From: Nitrosomonadales bacterium
Lineage (GTDB): Bacteria; Pseudomonadota; Gammaproteobacteria; Burkholderiales; SG8-41
Length of the DNA: 13,815 nucleotides
Assembly (NCBI GenBank): GCA_009885185.1
Contig: VFLF01000568.1
Location: 1 to 13,815 of the forward strand
Direction of reading: 5' to 3'
Shown here: positions 8,272-13,815 of the stretch, piece after piece
Numbering within the stretch: position 1 is the stretch's first letter
How the letters are laid out: every line of letters starts with the position of its first letter
The notes under the pieces: generated by a model
The model's input: the letters and a program-made list of their open reading frames with translations, nothing else
The model's database searches: none
Told to the model about the DNA's origin: nothing
Program-made: the position numbers and the translations under genes

Positions 8272-8299
8272 AAGACATGCGCACGTATTCGGCTAAAAT
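8272..8299 (+). promoter_or_regulatory. Candidate promoter of aroK-aroB-dgt, possibly giving leaderless mRNA
   Basis: A -10-like TAAAAT (five of six) at 8294-8299 has an AAGACA (four of six) -35-like hexamer at 8272-8277, spacer 16. The usual start point, about seven bases after the -10 element, would coincide with the A of the aroK ATG at 8306. The TAA inside this element is also an in-frame stop just upstream of aroK, so the gene cannot begin further upstream. The region between the pilQ terminator (ending 8230) and aroK is the only place for a promoter of this unit, other than read-through. Confidence 0.45.
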
Positions 8300-8305
8300 C
8301 CGTTC

Positions 8306-8902
8306 ATGAGTGATATTGATGAGCCGCTGGCCTCCGAGCACCCACTGCACCCTGGCCACATAAAGGAAAACATTATCCTGGTCGGCCTGATGGGCGCCGG
8401 CAAGACGTCCGTGGGCAAGGCGCTGGCTCGCTTACTGGGCAAGACGTTCGTTGATTCCGACCATGAAATAGAGCGTGTCACCGGCGTGAAAATACCGCTG
8501 ATTTTCGAAATCGAGGGTGAATCCGGGTTCCGTGCACGGGAAAGCAAAATGCTGGCGGAACTGGTTCAACACCATAACGTGGTGCTGGCTACCGGCGGCG
8601 GCGCGGTGTTGTCCCAGGAAAACCGTAATCTGTTGGCAGCCAACGGCACCGTCGTTTACCTGCGTGCGCCTGTCCGGTCACTGATTAAACGCACGCGGCG
8701 CGATCGCAATCGGCCCTTGCTGCAAGTGCCCGACCCCGCGGCCAAACTCACTGCGCTATATGAACAGCGCGATCCACTGTACAGCGACATAGCGCACCTC
8801 ATCGTCGATACCGGCGAACAAAGTGTGCGGGTACTGGCCGGGCAGATAGCGGATAAACTACGCGATCTGGCGTCCCATTCGATGCCCGCGAACACCCATT
8901 AG
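8306..8902 (+). CDS. aroK: Shikimate kinase
   Basis: This 198-residue cytoplasmic enzyme phosphorylates shikimate to shikimate-3-phosphate with ATP, in the pathway to chorismate. The Walker A loop is GLMGAGKT (residues 27-34). Asp50/Asp52 in VDSDHEIE bind Mg/shikimate, GESGFRARE supplies the shikimate-binding Arg76, and GGGA (97-100) is the glycine-rich motif. The LID region RRDRNRPLL holds Arg136. The protein has an about 20-residue N-terminal extension before the first beta strand compared with compact E. coli-type enzymes, and ends with a short tail. The ATG at 8306 is the first possible start, because an in-frame TAA lies 12 bases before it. No Shine-Dalgarno sequence precedes it. Another start could be a non-ATG codon nearer IILVGLMG, where AAGGA precedes an ATT, but that is speculative. 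It is followed by aroB after four bases. Confidence 0.95.
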   Translation: MSDIDEPLASEHPLHPGHIKENIILVGLMGAGKTSVGKALARLLGKTFVDSDHEIERVTGVKIPLIFEIEGESGFRARESKMLAELVQHHNVVLATGGGAVLSQENRNLLAANGTVVYLRAPVRSLIKRTRRDRNRPLLQVPDPAAKLTALYEQRDPLYSDIAHLIVDTGEQSVRVLAGQIADKLRDLASHSMPANTH

Positions 8903-8906
8903 GCCC

Positions 8907-10031
8907 ATGCGCACTTTATCCGTCAATCTCGGCAGTCGCAGCTATCCCATCCATATCGGGGCGGGCAACCGTACACAGGCGGACCTGATTCCGGATACCT
9001 TGCTGAGGGGCAAGGCCGTGGTCATTACCAACACGACCGTCGCGCCGTTGTATCTGGAGGGCGTCGTCGCCGCGTTGCGCGGGCAGGGAGCCGACTGTTT
9101 GCCTATCGTGCTGCCGGACGGCGAAGCCTACAAGAGCTGGGAAACGCTGAATAAAATTTTCGATGCGTTGCTATCGAATCGTTGCGAGCGCAAGACGCCG
9201 CTGATCGCGCTGGGTGGCGGCGTGATCGGCGATCTTACCGGGTTTGCCGCGGCGACTTACCAGCGCGGCGTGCCGTTCGTGCAGATACCTACCACGCTGC
9301 TGGCGCAGGTGGATTCCGCCGTCGGCGGCAAGACTGCGATCAACCACCCCTTGGGCAAAAACATGATCGGCGCGTTCTATCAGCCGCAGGTGGTGATTGC
9401 GGACATGGATACGCTACGCACCTTGCCGCCGCGCGAACTGGCAGCAGGGCTTGCGGAAGTCATCAAATATGGTTTTATCCGCGATCCGGAGTTTCTCGAT
9501 TGGCTGGAAAAGAATATCGATCGGCTGAACGCATTGGAGCCCGAGGCGTTGGCTTTTGCGGTCGAGCGTTCGTGCCAGAACAAGGCCGATGTCGTGGCCA
9601 ACGATGAGCGCGAAACTGGCGAGCGCGCCCTGTTGAATTTCGGCCATACGTTTGGACACGCCATTGAAGCCGGCATGGGGTACGGCACGTGGCTGCATGG
9701 CGAGGCCGTCGCCGCGGGCATGGTGATGGCCGCGCGGTTTTCCGAAAAACTGGGCCTGATCGGCAAAGCGGATGTGCAACGCGTGGTGGATATCCTGCTG
9801 CGCGCCAAGTTGCCCGTGGCTGCGCCCGACCTCGGCGCGGATCGCTACCTCGACCTCATGGGCCACGACAAAAAGGTCGAGGGCGGCAAAATAAAATTTA
9901 TCCTGTTGCGTAAACCTGGCGAAGCTTTTATTTGCAACCAGTACGACATGGCGGCGCTCAGTGACGCACTCACTGATGCGGCCAGTAACGTGCCCGGCGG
10001 AGCGCAGGCCGCGCCCCAGATCCATGCTTAA
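8907..10031 (+). CDS. aroB: 3-dehydroquinate synthase
   Basis: This 374-residue cytoplasmic enzyme converts DAHP to 3-dehydroquinate, the second shikimate-pathway step, using NAD and a divalent metal (Zn or Co). The NAD-binding segment [13 protein letters not shown] lies about residues 101-113. It is followed by [24 protein letters not shown] with substrate- and NAD-contacting residues. Metal ligands are inferred as Glu184 (GLAEVIKYG), His247 (NFGHTFGH) and His264 ([11 protein letters not shown]). Length is typical (about 360-370), with a slightly Ala/Pro-rich tail. The start ATG is four bases after the aroK stop, giving the usual [19 protein letters not shown] N-terminus. No strong Shine-Dalgarno is present, so coupling to aroK is likely. 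Its 3' end overlaps the chosen dgt start by eight bases. aroKB adjacency is common in proteobacteria. Confidence 0.96.
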   Translation: MRTLSVNLGSRSYPIHIGAGNRTQADLIPDTLLRGKAVVITNTTVAPLYLEGVVAALRGQGADCLPIVLPDGEAYKSWETLNKIFDALLSNRCERKTPLIALGGGVIGDLTGFAAATYQRGVPFVQIPTTLLAQVDSAVGGKTAINHPLGKNMIGAFYQPQVVIADMDTLRTLPPRELAAGLAEVIKYGFIRDPEFLDWLEKNIDRLNALEPEALAFAVERSCQNKADVVANDERETGERALLNFGHTFGHAIEAGMGYGTWLHGEAVAAGMVMAARFSEKLGLIGKADVQRVVDILLRAKLPVAAPDLGADRYLDLMGHDKKVEGGKIKFILLRKPGEAFICNQYDMAALSDALTDAASNVPGGAQAAPQIHA

Positions 10032-11145
10032 AGTCGCGCAGTATGCCGCGCAGGCATCGGCTACGCGCGGACGCGTACATCGCGAACCCGCCGCGCAGGG
10101 GCGCAGCGAGTTTCAGCGCGACCGCGACCGCATCATTCATTCCACCGCGTTCCGGCGGCTGGAATATAAAACACAGGTATTTGTGAATCACGAAGGCGAT
10201 CTGTTTCGCACGCGGCTGACGCACAGTCTTGAAGTTGCGCAGATCGCCCGCTCGATTGCGCGCCAGCTCAACCTCGACGAAGACCTTACCGAAGCCATTA
10301 CGCTGGCCCACGACCTCGGCCACACGCCGTTTGGCCATGCCGGACAGGATGCGCTCAACGCCTGCATGAAGCCTTACGGCGGCTTTGAACATAACCTGCA
10401 AAGCCTGCGCGTGGTCGATCACCTGGAGCAACGCTACGGCGGGTTCGACGGGCTTAATCTCACGTTTGAAACCCGCGAAGGCATTTTGAAGCATTGCTCG
10501 CGCAAAAACGCACTGCAACTGGGCGAGGTGGCCGAGCGTTTTATCAAACGGCGCCGTCCGTCGCTGGAGGCGCAACTGGTCAATCTGGCCGACGAGCTCG
10601 CCTACAATAACCACGATGTCGATGACGGCTTACGTTCTGGCCTGGTGACGCTGGATCAGCTTTCCACCGTGCCCATCTTTAGTCGTCATCGCGAACTCGC
10701 GATCAGGGAGTTTCCCAAGATCAATGGCCGCCGTCTGGTGCATGAAACCGTGCGCCGCATGATCGGCACGTTGGTGGCGGATCTAACGCGGCAAAGCGCG
10801 GCCAACATCCGCGAACAGGCTCCCCGTTCGGCGGATGAGGTGCGGCGTGCGCCAGCGTTGATCGCGTTCAGTCCGCGCATCGAAAAACAGCAACTTGAAC
10901 TCAAGCAGTTCCTGCGCGTCAATCTGTACCAGCATTACCGCGTGGCGCGCATGAGCAGCAAGGCGCGGCGCATCGTCACCGAATTGTTTGATGCCTTGCT
11001 TGCAGAACCCAATTTATTGCCGCCGGATTTCCAGGCGCGCGCGCGCGATGACAAGCCGCGCGCCATTGCGGACTACATCGCAGGCATGACCGACCGTTAT
11101 GCCATGCTCGAACACCGGCGATTGTTCGCGGTGGAGCCTGTGTAA
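10024..11145 (+). CDS. dgt: Deoxyguanosinetriphosphate triphosphohydrolase-like protein (HD domain)
   Basis: This 373-residue cytoplasmic HD-superfamily enzyme hydrolyses dNTPs to deoxynucleosides plus triphosphate, acting on dNTP pools; substrate preference in this subgroup is not always dGTP. Family motifs are [20 protein letters not shown] (28-47) and [21 protein letters not shown]. The metal-binding HD residues are His67, His96/Asp97 ([12 protein letters not shown]) and Asp190 (NLADELAY). I chose the ATG at 10024, which gives a lead of about 27 residues before the SEFQRDRDR motif, as is usual. An in-frame ATG at 9961 would add 21 Pro/Arg-rich residues inside aroB. The eight-base overlap with aroB suggests coupling. 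aroK-aroB-dgt order is characteristic of betaproteobacteria. The stop is followed by a small hairpin (TGCCG-CTG-CGGCA) without a T run. Confidence 0.94.
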   Translation: MLKVAQYAAQASATRGRVHREPAAQGRSEFQRDRDRIIHSTAFRRLEYKTQVFVNHEGDLFRTRLTHSLEVAQIARSIARQLNLDEDLTEAITLAHDLGHTPFGHAGQDALNACMKPYGGFEHNLQSLRVVDHLEQRYGGFDGLNLTFETREGILKHCSRKNALQLGEVAERFIKRRRPSLEAQLVNLADELAYNNHDVDDGLRSGLVTLDQLSTVPIFSRHRELAIREFPKINGRRLVHETVRRMIGTLVADLTRQSAANIREQAPRSADEVRRAPALIAFSPRIEKQQLELKQFLRVNLYQHYRVARMSSKARRIVTELFDALLAEPNLLPPDFQARARDDKPRAIADYIAGMTDRYAMLEHRRLFAVEPV

Positions 11146-11192
11146 ATGCCGCTGCGGCAATGAGCAGCACGGGGGCGATGAGCCTCAAAGCT

Positions 11193-11220
11193 AATGCAAC
11201 GTAAGCATTTATTTTTAAAC
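11193..11220. terminator. Weak possible terminator between convergent dgt and the minus-strand gene
   Basis: A short stem AATGC (11193-11197) pairs with GCATT (11205-11209) around a seven-base loop. It is followed on the plus strand by TATTTTTAAAC. Only five pairs, two of them GC, make this weak. It sits where the dgt unit should end and 38 bases after another GC-rich hairpin (11147-11159) with no T run. Rho-dependent termination is an equally good explanation. Confidence 0.3.
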
Positions 11221-11228
11221 AATATTTT

Positions 11229-11963
11229 CTACATTTCTCGCTGTTGCGCCGCTCCAAACATGCGCAGCAGTTTGCCGTAGCCGGGGATGCTGCCGGTGTA
11301 ACCGATTTTTTTCAGCGCGCCCCAGATGCTAACTTGCGAGGTGCTCAACACCGGCTTGCCGAGGTCTTGTTCGAGGCGCTCGATGATCGCCATGCTTTTC
11401 CAGTTGGTGCAGGCGAGCACGATGGCTTGCGCTTCGGGGCAATCGACTTTTTTGCCGAGATCGTAAGCGGTTTGCACATCGAGACGGCCGATCTGCAGAT
11501 TGTCGATCACGTTCAAGCCGTCCTTGGCGACGACCTGGATGCCGTTGGCTTCAATAAAATTCGCGCAGATATCATTGACCTCCGGGCTGTACGCCGACCC
11601 TAGCGCGATGCGAGTAATACCCAGCGCCTTGAATGATTCGAGCAGCGCGGTCGAGGTGGTGGTCGCCGGTTTGCCGGTGACGCGGGTGATGCGTTCGCTG
11701 ACTTCGCGGTCGTAGCCCAAGCCCTTCAAAAAACTCGGCGCGGTGGCGCCCAGAATAATCACATCCACATCCGCGCTGGCGAGCAGCTTCGATTCGACAT
11801 CCAGCGAATCGGCCATCTTGCCGATGGATTCGGGCGTGACCGTGGTGATCGGCAGCCGCGCGGTGTGCAGCGTCACGCCGTCGGGCAGCGCCCGGTAAAA
11901 CTCCGGTTCTACAGTGGTGTTCGACGAGGGTGCGAGCAGTCCGATACGGCCGGTGAACGACAT
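11229..11963 (-). CDS. Asp/Glu racemase-superfamily enzyme, maleate isomerase/arylmalonate decarboxylase group
   Basis: The product is 244 residues and soluble. The N-terminus GRIGLLAPSSNTTVEPEFYRA has the PSSNTxxE(x)E motif of maleate cis-trans isomerases. The core GLGYDREVSERITRVTGKPA, then TTTSTALLESFKALGITRIALGSAY, is characteristic of this group, and the end has SIPGYGKLLRMF as in arylmalonate decarboxylase. These enzymes use a cysteine pair (isomerases, racemases) or one cysteine (decarboxylase). The second-half cysteine is present as Cys185 in VLACTNWKS. By my recalled alignment the first-half position is Ala73 (ILGATAPSF) rather than Cys. This favours a decarboxylase-like or novel chemistry over maleate isomerisation. 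A good Shine-Dalgarno (AAAGGA, minus strand, 11971-11976) sits seven bases before the ATG. The gene is convergent with dgt and divergent from the cupin/FAD pair, with which it probably shares a pathway. Confidence 0.82.
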   Translation of the reverse strand: MSFTGRIGLLAPSSNTTVEPEFYRALPDGVTLHTARLPITTVTPESIGKMADSLDVESKLLASADVDVIILGATAPSFLKGLGYDREVSERITRVTGKPATTTSTALLESFKALGITRIALGSAYSPEVNDICANFIEANGIQVVAKDGLNVIDNLQIGRLDVQTAYDLGKKVDCPEAQAIVLACTNWKSMAIIERLEQDLGKPVLSTSQVSIWGALKKIGYTGSIPGYGKLLRMFGAAQQREM

Positions 11964-12060
11964 GGTGGAATCCTTTCAAAGAGTGCGGCAAGTTTAGCGT
12001 ACGTCCTGCGAGGCGCGCGCGTGGATTACAATTCAAGGCTTCGCAAACGAAGGGCGAATC
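11964..12060. promoter_or_regulatory. Divergent promoter region between the racemase-family gene and the cupin gene
   Basis: These 97 bases must hold both divergent promoters. On the plus strand a TACAAT (five of six) -10-like element lies at 12027-12032, without a recognisable -35 element at the right distance. This would start transcription near 12039, about 22 bases before the cupin ATG. An AAGGG ribosome binding site at 12050-12054 precedes that ATG by six bases. On the minus strand only the Shine-Dalgarno at 11971-11976 is clear. No convincing operator palindrome was found. Confidence 0.35.
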
Positions 12061-12420
12061 ATGAGCGCAAGCATCAAAAACGCGACGGAGTTTCTGTGGG
12101 AGCAGCCCGACGCCGGGCATCAAAACGGCGCGTATTCCAAAATGCTGGTGACGCCCGCGAACGCGGCGACCAAGCATTTTGACTACCGTATTTCCAGCTA
12201 TCAGCCCAAGGCGCATGTCGCCGCGCACCGGCATAAAATTCAGGAACAGATTTACCACGTGCTCGACGGCGAAGGGTTGATGGAAATCGACGGCGTGCGG
12301 CGCGTGGTGAGAAAGCACGACGTGATTTTTATACCGCCGGGCTTGGAGCATGCGTTGTATAACACCGGATTTACCGATCTGACTTTTATCGTGGTGACTT
12401 CGCCACCGGAAGACGAATAA
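12061..12420 (+). CDS. Small single-domain cupin protein
   Basis: This 119-residue cytoplasmic protein is one conserved beta-barrel (cupin_2 type). Cupin motif 1 is HVAAHRHKIQEQIYHVLDGEG, with likely metal ligands His56, His58 and Gln63 (or Glu62). Motif 2 is PPGLEHALYN, an exact PxGxxHxxxN match with His97 as the fourth ligand. Metal binding is therefore likely, but the reaction cannot be read from the sequence; such cupins include dioxygenases, isomerases, decarboxylases and sugar- or acid-binding proteins. The first 40 residues (WEQPDAGHQNGAYSKMLV) form the N-terminal strands and are unlike any specific enzyme I recognise. Its stop shares one base with the start of the FAD dehydrogenase (TAATG), so the two are translationally coupled and probably work together. 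The start is supported by AAGGG six bases upstream. Confidence 0.85.
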   Translation: MSASIKNATEFLWEQPDAGHQNGAYSKMLVTPANAATKHFDYRISSYQPKAHVAAHRHKIQEQIYHVLDGEGLMEIDGVRRVVRKHDVIFIPPGLEHALYNTGFTDLTFIVVTSPPEDE

Positions 12421-13815
12421 TGACAACCGAAGCATACGACGTAGTAGTAGTCGGTGGCGGCATCGCCGGTCTGTCCGCCGCCAACCGTGCCGCGCAGCAG
12501 GGCCTGAAAGTCGCGTTACTGGAACGCGGCGATGGCCCGCAATATCTGTGCAACTCGCGCTACTCCGGCGGCGTGTTGCATATCGCCATGCACAACGCCA
12601 AAGACCCCGCTGAAAAACTGATGGAGGTGATTAAGAGCGCTACCAGCGGCAAGGCCGACCCTGAACTCGCGCGTGCGTTGGCGACCACGGCGGGCCGCGC
12701 CATCGACTGGCTGCAAAGCGAAGGCGCGAAATACATCCGTGTCGGCAACATCGTGTGGCAGCAGCATGTGCTGGCGCCGCCGCGCCCGATCGTGGCGGGG
12801 CTGGACTGGAAAGGCCGCGGCCCCGATGTCACGCTGCGGCAATTGGTGACCAATCTCGAAAAACGCGGCGGCAAACTGATCCGCCTGCCCGCCGCCAGTT
12901 TGATGGAAAAAGAAGGCCAGTGCATAGGCGTCGAAGCGGGAGAAGGAGTAAGCAAACAACTACTTCATGCAAAAGCCGTCGTGCTCGCCGACGGCGGCTA
13001 TCAGGGCAGCCCGGCGCTGGTGCGCGAACACATGGGCATCGATTTCAGCAAGGTCAAAACGCGCGGCGCGGGCACTGGTGTCGGCGACGGCATGCGTATG
13101 GCGCGCGCGATGGGCGCGCAGTTTTCCGAACTCAAATATTTTTACGGGCACATGCTGTCGCGCGATTCGTTCACCAACGACAAAGTGTGGCCGTATCCCC
13201 AGTTGGATGAGCTTGGCACCGTGGGCCTGGTGGTCAACGACGCCGGCGAACGATTTGTCGATGAGGGCCAGGGTGGTGTGTTTGTCGCCAACACCATCGC
13301 GCGGTTGGCGAATCCGTTATCGACATGGGCGATACTCGATCACGCCATCTGGGAAGGGCCGGGCCGCACCGCGCGCATCCCCGCCAATCCGCAACTGGCG
13401 AACGCGGGCGGCACGATACACAAGGCCGCCACGCTGGGCGAACTGGCGATGATGACAGGCATCGACGCGGCAGGATTGGAAGCCACCGTCGCCGCGTACA
13501 ACAAGGCGCTCGCGTCGGGGCAAACCGCCGGCCTCGTGCCGCCGCGCAGCGCGCACCCGATTACGCCCGCGCCCATCGCCAAGACGCCGTTTTACGCCGT
13601 ACCGCTGTGCGCCGGCATGACCTACACCTTTGGCGGCATTTTCACCGACGGTGATGCCCGCGTGATGAGCACGCGCGGCGCGCCGATCGAGGGACTGTAT
13701 GCCGTGGGCGCGACCACCGGCGGGCTGGAAGGCGGCACCGGCGGTGGTTACGTCGGCGGCCTCATCAAGGGCATCACGTTCGGCATGCGCGCGGCGGAAC
13801 ATATCGCGCAATCAC
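12420..13815 (+). CDS. FAD-dependent dehydrogenase of the fumarate reductase/tricarballylate dehydrogenase family, 3' end cut by window
   Basis: 465 codons are visible and the reading frame is open to the window end. It starts MTTEAYDVVVVGGGIAGLSA with the FAD-binding GGGIAG (12-17) and the acidic Glu35 at the end of beta 2 (VALLERG). Further family features are ADGGYQGSP (second FAD motif), TRGAGTGVGDGMRMARAMGAQ, GERFVDEG (about 277-283) and the C-terminal FAD-binding GLYAVGATTGGLEGGTGGGYVGG. This is the FAD_binding_2 family (fumarate reductase flavoprotein subunit, TcuA, 3-ketosteroid dehydrogenase). GERFVDEG is most like tricarballylate dehydrogenases. The Arg residues that hold the dicarboxylate in fumarate reductases are not seen at the expected places. 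No signal peptide or heme motif is present, so it is probably cytoplasmic. Length is near full for the family, so the stop is probably just outside. The gene overlaps the cupin stop by one base. Confidence 0.88.
   Translation, partial: MTTEAYDVVVVGGGIAGLSAANRAAQQGLKVALLERGDGPQYLCNSRYSGGVLHIAMHNAKDPAEKLMEVIKSATSGKADPELARALATTAGRAIDWLQSEGAKYIRVGNIVWQQHVLAPPRPIVAGLDWKGRGPDVTLRQLVTNLEKRGGKLIRLPAASLMEKEGQCIGVEAGEGVSKQLLHAKAVVLADGGYQGSPALVREHMGIDFSKVKTRGAGTGVGDGMRMARAMGAQFSELKYFYGHMLSRDSFTNDKVWPYPQLDELGTVGLVVNDAGERFVDEGQGGVFVANTIARLANPLSTWAILDHAIWEGPGRTARIPANPQLANAGGTIHKAATLGELAMMTGIDAAGLEATVAAYNKALASGQTAGLVPPRSAHPITPAPIAKTPFYAVPLCAGMTYTFGGIFTDGDARVMSTRGAPIEGLYAVGATTGGLEGGTGGGYVGGLIKGITFGMRAAEHIAQS

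Noticed and set aside
9961..10023. Upstream ATG extending dgt into aroB
   Set aside because: It adds 21 residues rich in Pro and Arg, with no ribosome binding site. Family proteins begin shortly before the SEFQRDRDR motif, matching the ATG at 10024.
11147..11159. TGCCG-CTG-CGGCA hairpin just after the dgt stop, as an intrinsic terminator
   Set aside because: The stem is only five pairs with a three-base loop and no T run follows, so it does not meet intrinsic terminator criteria.
11572..12435. 287-codon minus-strand open frame spanning the racemase gene start, the intergenic region and the cupin
   Set aside because: It overlaps two well-supported genes and their promoter gap, and its sequence is His/Arg-rich without family motifs.
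12516..13811. Open frames on both strands within the FAD dehydrogenase region (e.g. 12516-12959 minus, 12755-13210 plus, 13317-13811 minus)
   Set aside because: A single continuous plus-strand frame from 12420 to the window end encodes the flavoenzyme with ordered motifs. The others are shadows of it.

Overview
The window looks like a chromosomal segment of a betaproteobacterium. The evidence is the gene order: a PBP1A gene divergent from pilMNOPQ, followed by aroK, aroB and a dGTPase-family gene. This arrangement is known from Ralstonia, Bordetella, Neisseria and their relatives. The protein sequences are of the same type and coding DNA is GC-rich. No tRNA, rRNA, CRISPR array, insertion sequence or prophage gene was seen. 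Genus cannot be decided from the sequence alone.

Layout. Bases 2-154 hold the last 50 codons of hemB (heme synthesis). Convergent to it on the minus strand is a two-gene unit, transcribed from about 3050 down to 178: the bifunctional peptidoglycan synthase PBP1A, then a 196-residue conserved protein of unknown role that starts 7 bases after the PBP1A stop. A 222-base AT-rich divergent control region (3053-3274) separates PBP1A from the plus-strand pilMNOPQ operon (3275-8178). That operon encodes the type IV pilus alignment subcomplex: cytoplasmic PilM, inner-membrane PilN and PilO, lipoprotein PilP and the outer-membrane secretin PilQ. A strong intrinsic terminator with a TTCG loop (8202-8230) closes it. 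A separate plus-strand unit follows: aroK, aroB (shikimate pathway) and dgt (HD-domain dNTP triphosphohydrolase), with a 4-base gap and then an 8-base overlap. aroK has a -10-like element placed so that its mRNA may be leaderless.

From 11229 onward the content becomes accessory and metabolic. A minus-strand Asp/Glu-racemase-superfamily enzyme of the maleate isomerase/arylmalonate decarboxylase group lies divergent from a plus-strand pair: a small cupin and a large FAD-dependent dehydrogenase of the fumarate reductase/tricarballylate dehydrogenase family. The dehydrogenase runs off the window end with at least 465 codons. I infer that these three genes form a catabolic module for an unsaturated or malonate-like carboxylic acid; the substrate is unknown.

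Most of the window is ordinary core genome. The points most worth a second look are the three-gene carboxylate module, whose two enzymes appear to lack residues diagnostic of the best-known family members, the unknown protein coupled to PBP1A, and the possible leaderless start of aroK.
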